From Streptomyces durocortorensis (lineage in GTDB: Bacteria > Actinomycetota > Actinomycetes > Streptomycetales > Streptomycetaceae): DNA of 64,000 bases. The stretch covers positions 4,526,001 to 4,590,000 of the forward strand of contig NZ_CP134500.1 in NCBI RefSeq assembly GCF_031760065.1, given 5' to 3'. A program made the translations under genes and the position numbers. Shown piece by piece: positions 33,267 to 45,009 of this stretch. Positions within the stretch are counted from its first letter, which is position 1. Every line of letters begins with the position of its first letter. The notes below the pieces were generated by a model that saw only the letters and a list, made by a program, of their open reading frames with translations, did no database searches and was not told the DNA's origin.

Positions 33267-33575
33267 GTGTCGACCACCAGCTCCAAGGTTGCGATCAAGC
33301 CGCTTGAGGACCGCATTGTGGTCCAGCCGCTCGACGCCGAGCAGACCACGGCTTCCGGCCTGGTCATTCCGGACACCGCGAAGGAGAAGCCCCAGGAGGG
33401 CGTCGTCCTCGCCGTGGGCCCGGGCCGCTTCGAGAACGGCGAGCGTCTTCCGCTCGACGTCAAGACCGGCGACGTCGTCCTGTACAGCAAGTACGGCGGC
33501 ACCGAGGTGAAGTACAACGGCGAGGAGTACCTCGTCCTCTCGGCCCGCGACGTTCTCGCGATCGTCGAGAAGTAA
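33267..33575 (+). CDS. groES: Co-chaperonin GroES
   Basis: 102 residues. Seen: [41 protein letters not shown], the roof/mobile loop region and [29 protein letters not shown] at 33267 follows AGGGGGAG. It is followed by groEL1 after 98 bp, and both are under two CIRCE elements. Confidence 0.98.
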   Translation: MSTTSSKVAIKPLEDRIVVQPLDAEQTTASGLVIPDTAKEKPQEGVVLAVGPGRFENGERLPLDVKTGDVVLYSKYGGTEVKYNGEEYLVLSARDVLAIVEK

Positions 33576-33628
33576 TTCACCCACGTTTGCTTGTGTTCTG
33601 CGCCCCTGGCCCCCTGCGAAATAACTAG

Positions 33629-35299
<1,671 letters not shown>

Positions 35300-35336
35300 T
35301 ACCTCTCCGGTACGCGCGGCAGCCCGCTACGCGTCC

Positions 35337-35373
35337 GAGGCCCGGTACCCCCGTCGCGGGGGCACCGGGCCTC
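35337..35373. terminator. Bidirectional terminator between groEL1 and SDR gene
   Basis: 17-bp arms (35337-35353 and 35357-35373) with one mismatch and a 3-nt loop, between convergent genes. Confidence 0.85.
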
Positions 35374-35392
35374 GGTGCGTTCCCGACCGGAA

Positions 35393-36166
35393 CTACCGCG
35401 GGCCGTACTTGCGGCCCGTCCGCGACGTCACCCCGCCCAGCAGACCGCGCGGCGCCACCTTCACCAGCCCCATCAGCGCCTTGTAGCGCGGGTCCGGGAC
35501 CGACACCGACTTGCCCCGCGCCAGATCCGCCAGCGCCGCCGCCACCAGCTTGTCCGCGTCCAGCCACATCCAGCCCGGGATGTTGTCCGTGCCCATCCCG
35601 GCCCGCTCGTGGAACTCCGTCCGGACGAACCCGGGGCACAGCGCCATCAGCCGCACCCCCGACCCGCCCAGGTCCCGCGCCGCGCCCTGGGTGAACTGCA
35701 CGACCCAGGCCTTGGACGCCCCGTACGTACCGCGCGGCACGAACGCCGCGACGGACGCCACGTTGATCACGCCGCCCCGGCCGCGCTCCTTCATGCCCAC
35801 GACGGCGGCCGAGGTGAGCCGCAGCACCGCCTCGCAGTGGACCTTCAGCATCGTCAGCTCATCGGCCATGGACACCTCCAGGAAGCGCCCCTTGTTGCCG
35901 AACCCGGCGTTGTTGACCAGCAGGTCGACCGGGTGCCTGCGGTCCGCGAGCCGCTTCTCGACCGTCTCGATCCCGCCGTCCGTGGACAGGTCGGCGGCCA
36001 GCACCTCGGCCTCGATGCCGTGCCGGTCGTGCAGTTCGGTGGCCTGCTCGCGCAGCCGTGCGGTGTCCCGCGCCACCAGCACCAGGTTGTGCCCCTGGGC
36101 CGCGAGCCGCCGCGCGAACGCAGCCCCGATACCCGCCGTCGCGCCCGTGATCAGTGCAGTCGTCAT
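35393..36166 (-). CDS. Short-chain dehydrogenase/reductase
   Basis: 257 residues. Rossmann motif TGATAGIG near the N-terminus, VARD, NNAGFG, the catalytic Ser region NVASVAAFVP and Tyr/Lys in YGASK. The C-terminal part (DADKLVAAALADLARGKSVSVPDPRYKALMGLVKVAPRGLL) is typical of DltE-like classical SDRs. NADP preference is suggested by the Arg after the second strand (ARD). Substrate unknown. Confidence 0.94.
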   Translation of the reverse strand: MTTALITGATAGIGAAFARRLAAQGHNLVLVARDTARLREQATELHDRHGIEAEVLAADLSTDGGIETVEKRLADRRHPVDLLVNNAGFGNKGRFLEVSMADELTMLKVHCEAVLRLTSAAVVGMKERGRGGVINVASVAAFVPRGTYGASKAWVVQFTQGAARDLGGSGVRLMALCPGFVRTEFHERAGMGTDNIPGWMWLDADKLVAAALADLARGKSVSVPDPRYKALMGLVKVAPRGLLGGVTSRTGRKYGPR

Positions 36167-36336
36167 ACGCGGCACGTTAGTGCCCCGAGCGTTCCGGCGG
36201 CTCACCCGCCCGCTGCGGCAGCGTCCCGGGCGATCGCCCGCCCGGCATGGGGCAGATCCCTGAACCGCCCCCGACCTGGCCACTACGGCCCGGCGGGGGC
36301 GGCTCTCATGACCCGTCAGGGCCCCTCCGGTCCCGG

Positions 36337-37929
36337 TCAGGACGGCGCGGGGGCGAACGACAGCATGCGGGCCTCGGGCCGGGCGTCGTTCCCGGTCACG
36401 ACCACATGGGTGACGACGAGTCGGCCGTCGACGTAGGCCAGTCGCCCGCCGAACATCTCGAACTCGAACGGGGCGGCGGCCGCCGGGTGTTGCAGGACCG
36501 TCTTCTCCGTGCCCGCACCGCCCGGGCCCAGCAGGAAGGTCCGGCCCGGGAGGGTCGATGTGGCGGACTCGTAGACGAGGATCTCCTTGTCGCTCTCCGC
36601 GCGCAGCGGGTACAGCTTGCGGACCTGCTCGGACTTGACCCCCCAGAGGAACTTCCCGGTGTCCAGGTCGTACGTACCGACCCGGTCGGTACCGCCCAGC
36701 ATGACGAGGCCCTTGCCGACCGTGCTGCCGCGGCAGGGCTGGATGTCGCCACCGGAACCGTCTCCGGCGCACTGCTCGAAGCCCTTCTCCCGCGGATCGA
36801 TGGTGGTACGGAGCTTCCCCTTGGATCCCAGGACCAGGACCCGCCAGTCCTTGATGATGTCCTCGGCGTTCTCGGTGGTGAAGACGACCGGGTCGACGGA
36901 GATCAGGCTGCCGAACTTCCAGCCGGCCTTGGTCCGGTGGCGCCACAGGACCTTGCCGGAGCGCGGGTCGATCTCGCGGAGCTGGCTGTAGCTCTTGCTC
37001 CGCCCGGCGGAGAGCGCGCAGAGGGAACTCACCAGGAGCCGCGTTCCGCCCGCCACGTCGTCGGGGTAGCACTGCCCCGGGTTCTCCCGGGGGATGTCGT
37101 AGAGCTTGGTCCCGTCGTCGACCCGGAAGGCGGCTGCCCGTATGCCCCAGGCGATCGCGAGGGTGTCACCGCTGATGGCGCTGTGCACGATCAATGTGGA
37201 GCCTTGGTCACCGGCATCGCCGAGCACCTTGTGCCAGCCCTGCTTGCCGGTCTTCAGGTCGAGCGACAGCATCTGATTGCACCGGTTCGACCGCGCGGCC
37301 TGGGCGCTCTCGCGGTAGAACAGCACGACCCTGCCGTCGGGCGTGGGGTTGGCCGGGGTCTCGCAGACGGCCGCGGGCAACGGCAGGCTCCAGACCTCGG
37401 CACCGTCCGAGAGCCGGTAGGCCGCGACCTTGCGGTGCAGGGCCTGGACGACGGTGTCGCCGACGACCCACAGGTCGTGGAGCCGGTGGATCCCGTTGGG
37501 CAGGTCGGTCTTGTCGTCGACGATCCACGCCGTCGCGTCCGCCGGCTTCCGCGAGGCGTTGATCTCCTCCGTCGTCGGGATCCGCCGCGGCTCCGGGGCA
37601 CGGGCCGCGGGCGTACGGGACGGGGACGCCTCCCCGGAGGGCCGGGGGGACTCCTTCGCCACGGGCTTCGCGGGCGCGTCCCGTCCCCAGTCGGTGACGG
37701 CGTACACCCCTCCCGCCACGACCACGAGCACCAGTGCGACGACCGCGGCGACGACCGGCGCCCGGCCGAAGCGCCCCCGGCGCGGCGGCGGCCCCGGCGG
37801 CGGCCCGTAACCAGGTCCGGGCGGCGGCCCGTACCCCTGAGGCTCGCCGCCCTCCGCGGCGTACGGGTTGCCTGGAACGGGCTGCTGCGGCTGGCCCGGG
37901 GTGTACCAGGGCTGCGGCGGGTTGGGCAT
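36337..37929 (-). CDS. Membrane-anchored PQQ-type beta-propeller protein
   Basis: 530 residues. A Pro/Gly/Tyr-rich cytoplasmic N-terminus (NPPQPWYTPGQPQQ ... GYGPPPGPGYGPPPG) and one membrane segment (APVVAAVVALVLVVVAGGVYAV, about 63-84) precede an outer region with repeated PQQ-like blades: GAEVWSLPL, GKQGWHKVL, GKVLWRHRT, GKFLWGVK. Such proteins serve as extracytoplasmic scaffolds or sensors, and there is no sign of a PQQ enzyme active site. ATG at 37929 is preceded by AGGGGGAGACCC. Confidence 0.9.
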   Translation of the reverse strand: MPNPPQPWYTPGQPQQPVPGNPYAAEGGEPQGYGPPPGPGYGPPPGPPPRRGRFGRAPVVAAVVALVLVVVAGGVYAVTDWGRDAPAKPVAKESPRPSGEASPSRTPAARAPEPRRIPTTEEINASRKPADATAWIVDDKTDLPNGIHRLHDLWVVGDTVVQALHRKVAAYRLSDGAEVWSLPLPAAVCETPANPTPDGRVVLFYRESAQAARSNRCNQMLSLDLKTGKQGWHKVLGDAGDQGSTLIVHSAISGDTLAIAWGIRAAAFRVDDGTKLYDIPRENPGQCYPDDVAGGTRLLVSSLCALSAGRSKSYSQLREIDPRSGKVLWRHRTKAGWKFGSLISVDPVVFTTENAEDIIKDWRVLVLGSKGKLRTTIDPREKGFEQCAGDGSGGDIQPCRGSTVGKGLVMLGGTDRVGTYDLDTGKFLWGVKSEQVRKLYPLRAESDKEILVYESATSTLPGRTFLLGPGGAGTEKTVLQHPAAAAPFEFEMFGGRLAYVDGRLVVTHVVVTGNDARPEARMLSFAPAPS

Positions 37930-38040
37930 GGGTCTCCCCCTGAGACGTGCCACTCGGCTGGAACTGCTTCTCGACGCAGGTCACTGGTGGTGGACGCACG
38001 CCGCACCGATCCAGTTCCCCCCTCAACAGCTCAGGACCCT

Positions 38041-38065
38041 ACGGTGAATGACATCCCGTCACCGT
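38041..38065. promoter_or_regulatory. 7-bp inverted repeat upstream of the propeller gene
   Basis: ACGGTGA (38041-38047) and TCACCGT (38059-38065), 11 bp apart, in the 164-bp gap between the MOSC gene and the propeller gene. Possible operator; no regulator is identified. Confidence 0.45.
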
Positions 38066-38093
38066 CCCGGGGGGTGGCGGCACGCCCCGCCGC

Positions 38094-38762
38094 TCAGCCC
38101 TGGCGCGCGGTGTACTCCCGGGCCTGGCGCAGCGCCTCGGGATGCAGCGCCTCCCCGGCGGCCAGCAGTGCGGGCAGCAGGGTGCGTTCGGTCGTCACGG
38201 CCCGGAACTGGAGGGCCGCCGTGACCTCGTGGTCCGGCCGGTGCACGATCTCGATGGCGTCCCCGGACCGGACCGCGCCCGGCTCGATGACCCGCAGATA
38301 CGCACCGGTGGCGGCCTGCTGGGTGAACCGCCGCACCCACCCCTTCTCCCCGAGGTGATCGGCGAACGTCCGGCACGGGATGCGCCCCGAGGTGACCTCC
38401 AGCACCAGGTCCGCGCCCACCCGCCAGCGCTCGCCGATCCGTGCGGCGCTGACGTCGAGGCCCCGCGTGGTGAAGTTCTCGCCGAACGCCCCGTTGGGCA
38501 GGGACCGGCCGCCCAGCTCGCGCTCCCAGGCGTCCAGCTCCTCCCGGGCGAAGGCGTAGACCGCCTGGTCGCTGCCGCCGTGGTGGCGCAGGTCGCACAC
38601 CGTGTCCCCGGCGACCCCGCTGCCGCCCGTGCCCTTGGGGCCGGGGTCGTGGACCTCGACGGGACCCTCCGCCGGCCGTTTGTCGATCCCGGTGAGTCCG
38701 CCGGGGCCGTCGGTCTGTGCGGAGGGACGGGGGCGCCCGATGTTCACGGTCAGCAGCTTCAT
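38094..38762 (-). CDS. MOSC domain protein (YiiM-like)
   Basis: 222 residues. Seen: LTGIDKRPAEGPVEV, GVAGDTVCDLRHHGGSDQAVYAFAREELDAWE, GAFGENFTTRGLDVSAARIGERWRVG and the conserved Cys in EVTSGRIPCRTFADHLG. This architecture matches E. coli YiiM-type MOSC proteins, which handle molybdenum cofactor for N-hydroxylated substrates. It is divergent from a LysR gene, 80 bp apart, so LysR control is possible. Confidence 0.93.
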   Translation of the reverse strand: MKLLTVNIGRPRPSAQTDGPGGLTGIDKRPAEGPVEVHDPGPKGTGGSGVAGDTVCDLRHHGGSDQAVYAFAREELDAWERELGGRSLPNGAFGENFTTRGLDVSAARIGERWRVGADLVLEVTSGRIPCRTFADHLGEKGWVRRFTQQAATGAYLRVIEPGAVRSGDAIEIVHRPDHEVTAALQFRAVTTERTLLPALLAAGEALHPEALRQAREYTARQG

Positions 38763-38830
38763 ACCGTCACGCTAGCCGCCCATGCCTCAAAGGGGTAGGT
38801 CATTAATTCGCCTCGCATCCAAGAATCTCT

Positions 38831-38836
38831 TATGGT
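38831..38836 (+). promoter_or_regulatory. Leaderless-type -10 element of the LysR gene
   Basis: TATGGT lies 6 bases before the GTG start. It overlaps a small inverted repeat AAGA-ATC-TCTT that could be part of the LysR site. Confidence 0.55.
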
Positions 38837-38842
38837 GGTGGG

Positions 38843-39733
38843 GTGATCGAAGCCCGCCACCTCCGTGTCCTGCGCGCCGTCGCCGCCACCGGCTCGTTCT
38901 CCGCCGCCGCCCGCGAACTGGGCTGCACCCAGCCCGCGGTCAGCCAGCAGATGAAGGCCCTGGAGTCCTCCGCGGGCACCACGCTGCTGATCCGCACCGG
39001 GCGCGAGATGCGACTGACCCAGGCGGGCGAGGCGCTGGTACGGCACGCCTCCGGCATCCTCGCGGGGCTGACCGCCGCCGAGGAGGAGGTCGCCGCCATC
39101 GCCGGGCTGCGGGCCGGGCGGGTCCGCCTCGTCTCCTTCCCGAGCGGCAGCTCCACCCTCGTCCCCGGAGCCCTGGCCGCCCTGCGCGCCGAACACCCCG
39201 GCACCCGCGTCTCGCTGGTCGAGGCCGAGCCGCCGCGCTCGGTGGACCTGTTGCGCGAGGGCGACTGCGATATCGCGCTGGCGTTCCGTTACGGGACCAC
39301 CGGCGGCGAATGGGACGACCTGGTGGTCCGGCCGCTGCTCACCGACCGGCTGGTCGGCCTGGTCCCCGACGGGCACCGGCTGGCGGAGGCGCCGAGCGTG
39401 TCCATCGGGGAGCTGGCCGAGGAGTCGTGGATCGCGGGCTGCCCGCGCTGCCGCCGTCAGCTGGTCGAGGTCTGCGAGGAGTCCGGCTTCACCCCGCGCA
39501 TCGACTTCGCCACCGACGACTACCCGGCCGTGATGGGCCTGGTGGGGGCCGGGCTCGGAGTGGCGGTGCTGCCGGAGCTGGCCGTCGAGTCGGTACGCCC
39601 CAAGGGGGCCAGGACCGTGCCGGTGGAGCCCGCGATCGAGCGGGAGATCGTGGCCCTCACCCTGCCCGACCTGGCCCGGGTCCCGGCGGTGGCGGCCACC
39701 CTGGACCAGCTGGCCCGGACGGCCGCCCGCTGA
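38843..39733 (+). CDS. LysR-family transcriptional regulator
   Basis: 296 residues. The N-terminal winged helix is MIEARHLRVLRAVAATGSFSAAARELGCTQPAVSQQMKALESSAGTTLLIRTGREMRLTQAGEALV, followed by a periplasmic-binding-like effector domain (VRLVSFPSGSSTLVPGALAALRAEHP ... DYPAVMGLVGAGLGVAVLPEL). The effector is unknown. By the usual LysR layout it would control the divergent MOSC gene and itself. Confidence 0.95.
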   Translation: MIEARHLRVLRAVAATGSFSAAARELGCTQPAVSQQMKALESSAGTTLLIRTGREMRLTQAGEALVRHASGILAGLTAAEEEVAAIAGLRAGRVRLVSFPSGSSTLVPGALAALRAEHPGTRVSLVEAEPPRSVDLLREGDCDIALAFRYGTTGGEWDDLVVRPLLTDRLVGLVPDGHRLAEAPSVSIGELAEESWIAGCPRCRRQLVEVCEESGFTPRIDFATDDYPAVMGLVGAGLGVAVLPELAVESVRPKGARTVPVEPAIEREIVALTLPDLARVPAVAATLDQLARTAAR

Positions 39734-39853
39734 GCGCCCGGGCCCCGGGGCGCGGCTGAGGGCACACGTGTCCCCCGGCGGCCGGTCCGCCCGCGGCCGG
39801 ACGGCTGAAGTCCTCGAAGAAACGTTTCTGCGTTCAGTTGTGCCGTACGGGTG

Positions 39854-40186
39854 TCAGGTGCGTCCGGGGCCGGTGGCGGTCCCCGACGGTGTCGCGGTGA
39901 TCAGCCGGGCCCTGGCCCGGCCCATCAGTTCCTCGCGCTCGTCCTCCGTCAGGCCGCCCCACACTCCGTACGGCTCCCTCACGGCCAGGGCGTGCGCCGC
40001 GCATTCGGCCCGTACCGGGCACCGCATGCACACCTCCTTCGCCGAGGTCTCGCGGGCGCTCCGGGCCGCGCCGCGCTCTCCCTCGGGGTGGAAGAACAGG
40101 GAGCTGTCCACGCCTCGGCAGGCGGCGAGCAGCTGCCAGTCCCACAGGTCTGCGTTGGGTCCGGGAAGGCGGGAGAAATCTGCCAT
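39854..40186 (-). CDS. whiD: WhiB-family developmental regulator WhiD
   Basis: 110 residues. The four Fe-S ligands are Cys23, Cys53, Cys56 and Cys62 (ACRG ... VCMRCPVRAEC), the spacing of Streptomyces WhiD, followed by the YGVWGGLTEDEREEL turn and a basic C-terminus. The [4Fe-4S] protein binds the vegetative sigma factor and is needed for late sporulation. It is divergent from bldM, as in S. coelicolor. The 451-bp gap holds several symmetric sequences. Confidence 0.97.
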   Translation of the reverse strand: MADFSRLPGPNADLWDWQLLAACRGVDSSLFFHPEGERGAARSARETSAKEVCMRCPVRAECAAHALAVREPYGVWGGLTEDEREELMGRARARLITATPSGTATGPGRT

Positions 40187-40296
40187 TGCTTGTCCCCTCG
40201 GAGCTGTGCTGCGTCGGAAGCGGCATCCTCGACCGTCTGTGATCGACGGCCCTCTTCGATCGACCGTCGTGGTCGGTGTGACCGGAGTCTCGACCG

Positions 40297-40321
40297 TACA
40301 TCTACGGTGCTAGTAGATGTA
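40297..40321. promoter_or_regulatory. Inverted repeat in the whiD promoter region
   Basis: TACATCTAC-N7-GTAGATGTA, perfect 9-bp arms, 111-135 bases upstream of the whiD ATG. Dyad symmetry with AT-rich arms suggests a dimeric regulator; I cannot assign it. Confidence 0.65.
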
Positions 40322-40413
40322 AATATGACTGATTGCGAATCTAGCCACAGACACCCTCAAAAAGGAAGAAATAGTGCCGAATAGGGCACGCCAACGAGTG
40401 AAGATCCAGTTGA

Positions 40414-40428
40414 CGGGTGAATCACCCG
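40414..40428. promoter_or_regulatory. Inverted repeat CGGGTGA-A-TCACCCG upstream of bldM
   Basis: Perfect 7-bp arms with one central base, 210-224 bases upstream of the bldM ATG. TTGACG (40410-40415) overlaps its left arm. bldM is a reported BldD target in other species, but I cannot say that this is that site. Confidence 0.6.
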
Positions 40429-40486
40429 CGCCGTTCTCCTCCGTGTGCGGTCCTTCACGTAGAGTGCCGAACCCGACGGTCCGACC

Positions 40487-40514
40487 CGTAACTCTTTCGA
40501 GTGACCATCGTTAA
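40487..40514 (+). promoter_or_regulatory. bldM: Sigma-BldN-type promoter of bldM
   Basis: CGTAAC (40487-40492), 16-bp spacer, CGTTAA (40509-40514). This matches the sigma-BldN promoter type and the known dependence of bldM p1 on BldN. It leaves a leader of about 115 bases. Confidence 0.85.
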
Positions 40515-40637
40515 GAGAGCGGATGCGGTTGACGGAGAACGAGCTCGGGCACATGTCCGAGGGGGTCAACCGCACAGGTGACGACTTGTATCAGCCTGGA
40601 GGCTCAAGGTGACGCGCATCAGCTGCGGAGGACGGTC

Positions 40638-41249
40638 ATGACATCCGTCCTCGTCTGCGACGACTCCCCGCTTGCCCGAGAAGCGCTCCGTCGCGCGGTG
40701 GCCACCGTGCCCGGCGTCGAGCGTGTGACGACCGCGGCCAACGGCGAGGAAGTCCTCCGCCGCTGGGGCGCCGATCGCTCGGATCTGATTCTGATGGACG
40801 TACGCATGCCCGGTCTCGGGGGTGTGGAGACCGTCCGGCGGCTGCTCTCCGCCGACCCCGGGGCCCGGATCATCATGCTGACCGTCGCCGAGGACCTGGA
40901 CGGCGTCGCGCTCGCGGTCGCCGCGGGCGCCCGCGGGTATCTGCACAAGGACGCCTCGCGCGCCGAACTGCGGGCCACCGTCACCCAGGCGCTGGCCGAC
41001 CCGACGTGGCGGCTCGCCCCGCGTCGGCTGCGGTCCGCCGAGATGGGCGCGGCCCCCACGCTCACCGCGCGGGAGATCCAGGTGCTCGAAGGCATGAGTC
41101 ACGGCCGCTCCAACGCGGAGATCGGCCGGGAGCTGTTCCTCTCCGAGGACACGGTCAAGACCCACGCCCGGCGGCTGTTCAAGAAGCTCGGGGCCTCGGA
41201 CCGCGCCCATGCGGTGGCCCTCGGATTCCGCTGGGGCCTGGTCCGCTGA
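40638..41249 (+). CDS. bldM: Atypical response regulator BldM
   Basis: 203 residues, the length of S. coelicolor BldM. The receiver domain has the acidic pair DD at 8-9 and the phospho-acceptor-equivalent Asp54 in LILMDVRMPG. The LuxR/FixJ-type helix-turn-helix is LTAREIQVLEGMSHGRSNAEIGRELFLSEDTVKTHARRLFKKLG. BldM is known to act without normal phosphorylation, as a homodimer and with WhiI, to switch on aerial-growth and sporulation genes. GGAGG precedes the ATG by 6 bases. Confidence 0.97.
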   Translation: MTSVLVCDDSPLAREALRRAVATVPGVERVTTAANGEEVLRRWGADRSDLILMDVRMPGLGGVETVRRLLSADPGARIIMLTVAEDLDGVALAVAAGARGYLHKDASRAELRATVTQALADPTWRLAPRRLRSAEMGAAPTLTAREIQVLEGMSHGRSNAEIGRELFLSEDTVKTHARRLFKKLGASDRAHAVALGFRWGLVR

Positions 41250-41448
41250 CGACCGGCCCGACCGGCCCGGGCCCGCCCCCGTCCGCAGTCCGGCGGACGG
41301 GGTCACGGAGCCGGGCCACCGGCTCCACAGCCCGTATCCGGGCGCCTGCCCGGCGGCGCCATGTGACGCTTCCCGGCCGATGACGCATCCTTGAGTCGTG
41401 GAGTTCCTCGGGAACGATTCGGTCGAGCGGAAGGGGAGGGCGCAGGAG

Positions 41449-42114
41449 ATGACATCCGGCGCACCCGCTCATAACGCTTCGGTGCACAACTCCGGACGCG
41501 GTGAAGCGGACCGTATGGCAGCAGGGCACCATGGTTCGATGCGCGACGACGAAACCACGGTGATCGGTGCCCTCGTGCACCGAGCCGTCGACGGCGACGC
41601 GCAGGCCACCCACGATCTGCTGGCCCATGTCCACCCCCTCGCCCTGCGCTACTGCCGCTCCCGGCTGAACCGCCTGCCCGGTGATGCTCGCCACTTCGTG
41701 GAGGACCTCGCGCAGGAGGTCTGCGTCGCCGTGCTGATGGCGCTGCCGCGCTACAAGGACACCGGTCGGCCCTTCGAAGCCTTCGTCTTCGCCATTGCCG
41801 GACACAAGGTCGCCGACCTCCAGCGCGCCGCGATGCGCCATCCGGGGTCGACCGCGGTGCCCTCCGACGAGATGCCGGAGCGGCCCGACGACTCGCTCGG
41901 CCCGGAGGAACGCGCCCTGCTCAGCAGCGATGCCGCCTGGGCGAAGAAGCTCCTCGCCAACCTCCCGGAGAGCCAGCGCGAGCTGCTGGTCCTGCGGGTC
42001 GCGGTCGGGCTTACCGCGGAGGAGACCGGCCGGATGCTCGGGATGTCCCCGGGTGCGGTGCGGGTCGCCCAGCACCGCGCGCTCAGCAGGCTGCGGGCGC
42101 TCGCGGAGCAGTAG
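41449..42114 (+). CDS. sigD: ECF sigma factor, SigD/ShbA type
   Basis: 221 residues from the ATG at 41449, which has GGAGGG (41434-41439) upstream; other in-frame starts exist at 41398, 41515 and 41539. Region 2 is around [63 protein letters not shown]. Region 4 is [45 protein letters not shown]. Position next to guaB and a WhiB gene matches M. tuberculosis sigD. The S. griseus member ShbA is reported to transcribe hrdB; that equivalence is recalled, not tested. Confidence 0.9.
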   Translation: MTSGAPAHNASVHNSGRGEADRMAAGHHGSMRDDETTVIGALVHRAVDGDAQATHDLLAHVHPLALRYCRSRLNRLPGDARHFVEDLAQEVCVAVLMALPRYKDTGRPFEAFVFAIAGHKVADLQRAAMRHPGSTAVPSDEMPERPDDSLGPEERALLSSDAAWAKKLLANLPESQRELLVLRVAVGLTAEETGRMLGMSPGAVRVAQHRALSRLRALAEQ

Positions 42115-42144
42115 CGAAGCCCGCGCCCACGTCCGTACGAGGCG

Positions 42145-42160
42145 CTGTAGGAAGCTACAG
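42145..42160. promoter_or_regulatory. Inverted repeat CTGTAG-GAAG-CTACAG upstream of guaB
   Basis: Perfect 6-bp arms with a 4-base centre, 31 bases after the sigD stop and about 95 bases before the guaB ATG. It could be an operator or a short hairpin. Confidence 0.45.
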
Positions 42161-42211
42161 AACGGCCAAGTGATCTTGATCGTGGAATGAGACACCCGTG
42201 GAGCCCGTTAG

Positions 42212-43756
<1,545 letters not shown>

Positions 43757-43783
43757 TAAGAAGTAACGCATCAGCGCAGGTGA

Positions 43784-43813
43784 GGGGCGGACCGGAGTTC
43801 CCGGTACCGCCCC
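43784..43813 (+). terminator. Hairpin between guaB and guaB3
   Basis: GGGGCGG-ACCGG (43784-43795) pairs with CCGGT-A-CCGCCCC (43801-43813) with one bulged base. A -10-like GATACT follows before guaB3, so guaB3 may have its own promoter. Confidence 0.6.
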
Positions 43814-43870
43814 TTCGCCACGTGTCGGGGATACTGGTCAGCGCAGACGTAGAGGGAAAGGCCACACATC

Positions 43871-44995
43871 GTGACTGAGATCGAGATCGGGCGCGGCAAG
43901 CGCGGCCGCCGGGCTTACGCATTCGACGACATCGCTGTCGTTCCGAGCCGCCGCACCCGGGACCCGAAGGAGGTCTCGATCGCCTGGCAGATCGACGCCT
44001 ACCGCTTCGAGCTGCCGTTCCTGGCCGCTCCCATGGACTCCGTGGTCTCCCCGCAGCACGCCATCCGCATCGGTGAGCTGGGCGGCCTTGGCGTCCTCAA
44101 CCTGGAAGGGCTGTGGACCCGGCACGCCGACCCGCAGCCGCTGCTGGACGAGATCGCCGAGATGCCGGCCGAGACCGCGACCCGCCGGCTCCAGGAGATC
44201 TACTCCGCCCCCATCCAGGAGGAGCTGATCGGGCAGCGCATCAAGGAGGTGCGCGACTCCGGTGTCGTCACCGCCGCCGCGCTCTCCCCGCAGCGCACCG
44301 CCCAGTTCTCCAAGGCCGTCGTCGACGCCGGGGTGGACATCTTCGTCATCCGCGGTACGACGGTCTCCGCCGAGCACGTCTCGGGCGCGGCCGAGCCGCT
44401 GAACCTGAAGCAGTTCATCTACGAGCTGGACGTCCCGGTCATCGTCGGCGGCTGCGCCACGTACACCGCCGCCCTGCACCTGATGCGGACCGGCGCGGCC
44501 GGTGTCCTCGTCGGCTTCGGCGGCGGCGCCGCGCACACCACGCGCAACGTGTTCGGCATCCAGGTCCCGATGGCCACCGCCGTCGCGGACGTGGCCGGGG
44601 CCCGCCGCGACTACATGGACGAGTCCGGCGGCCGGTACGTGCACGTCATCGCGGACGGCGGCGTCGGCTGGTCCGGCGACCTGCCGAAGGCCATCGCCTG
44701 CGGTGCGGACGCCGTGATGATGGGCTCCCCGCTGGCCCGCGCGACGGACGCGCCCGGCCGCGGCCGCCACTGGGGCATGGAGGCCGTCCACGAGGACGTG
44801 CCGCGCGGCAAGCTGGTCGACCTCGGCACGGTCGGGACGACGGAGGAGGTCCTCACCGGTCCTTCGCACACCCCGGACGGCTCGATGAACATCTTCGGCG
44901 CCCTGCGCCGCGCGATGGCCACCACGGGCTACAGCGACCTGAAGGAGTTCCAGCGCGTCGAGGTGACGGTGGCGGACTCCCAGCACCGCCGCTGA
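43871..44995 (+). CDS. guaB3: GuaB3-family IMPDH/GMP-reductase-like protein
   Basis: 374 residues: the TIM-barrel of the IMPDH/GMPR superfamily without CBS domains. Seen: AFDDIAVVPSRRTRDPKEVS, FLAAPMDSVVSPQHAIRIGELGGLGVLNLEG, VIVGGCATYTAALHLMRTGAAGVLVGFGGGAAHTTRNV and ADGGVGWSGDLPKAIACGADAVMMGSPLA. The loop that carries the catalytic Cys in IMPDH (GSICTTR) reads GGGAAHTTR, so that Cys is absent. The family is widespread in actinobacteria next to guaB; GMP reductase activity has been reported for a cyanobacterial member. Confidence 0.95.
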   Translation: MTEIEIGRGKRGRRAYAFDDIAVVPSRRTRDPKEVSIAWQIDAYRFELPFLAAPMDSVVSPQHAIRIGELGGLGVLNLEGLWTRHADPQPLLDEIAEMPAETATRRLQEIYSAPIQEELIGQRIKEVRDSGVVTAAALSPQRTAQFSKAVVDAGVDIFVIRGTTVSAEHVSGAAEPLNLKQFIYELDVPVIVGGCATYTAALHLMRTGAAGVLVGFGGGAAHTTRNVFGIQVPMATAVADVAGARRDYMDESGGRYVHVIADGGVGWSGDLPKAIACGADAVMMGSPLARATDAPGRGRHWGMEAVHEDVPRGKLVDLGTVGTTEEVLTGPSHTPDGSMNIFGALRRAMATTGYSDLKEFQRVEVTVADSQHRR

Positions 44996-45009
44996 CCCGT
45001 CCCGCAGCA

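Larger units (their letters stand above)
40187..40637. other. whiD-bldM divergent control region
   Basis: 451 bases without a gene, AT-richer than the surroundings between about 40300 and 40400. It contains the inverted repeats at 40297-40321 and 40414-40428 and the BldN-type promoter at 40487-40514. Promoters for whiD must lie on the minus strand here, but I cannot place them. Confidence 0.8.

Noticed and set aside
41398..41448. GTG at 41398 as the sigD start
   Set aside because: No Shine-Dalgarno precedes it, while GGAGGG precedes the ATG at 41449.
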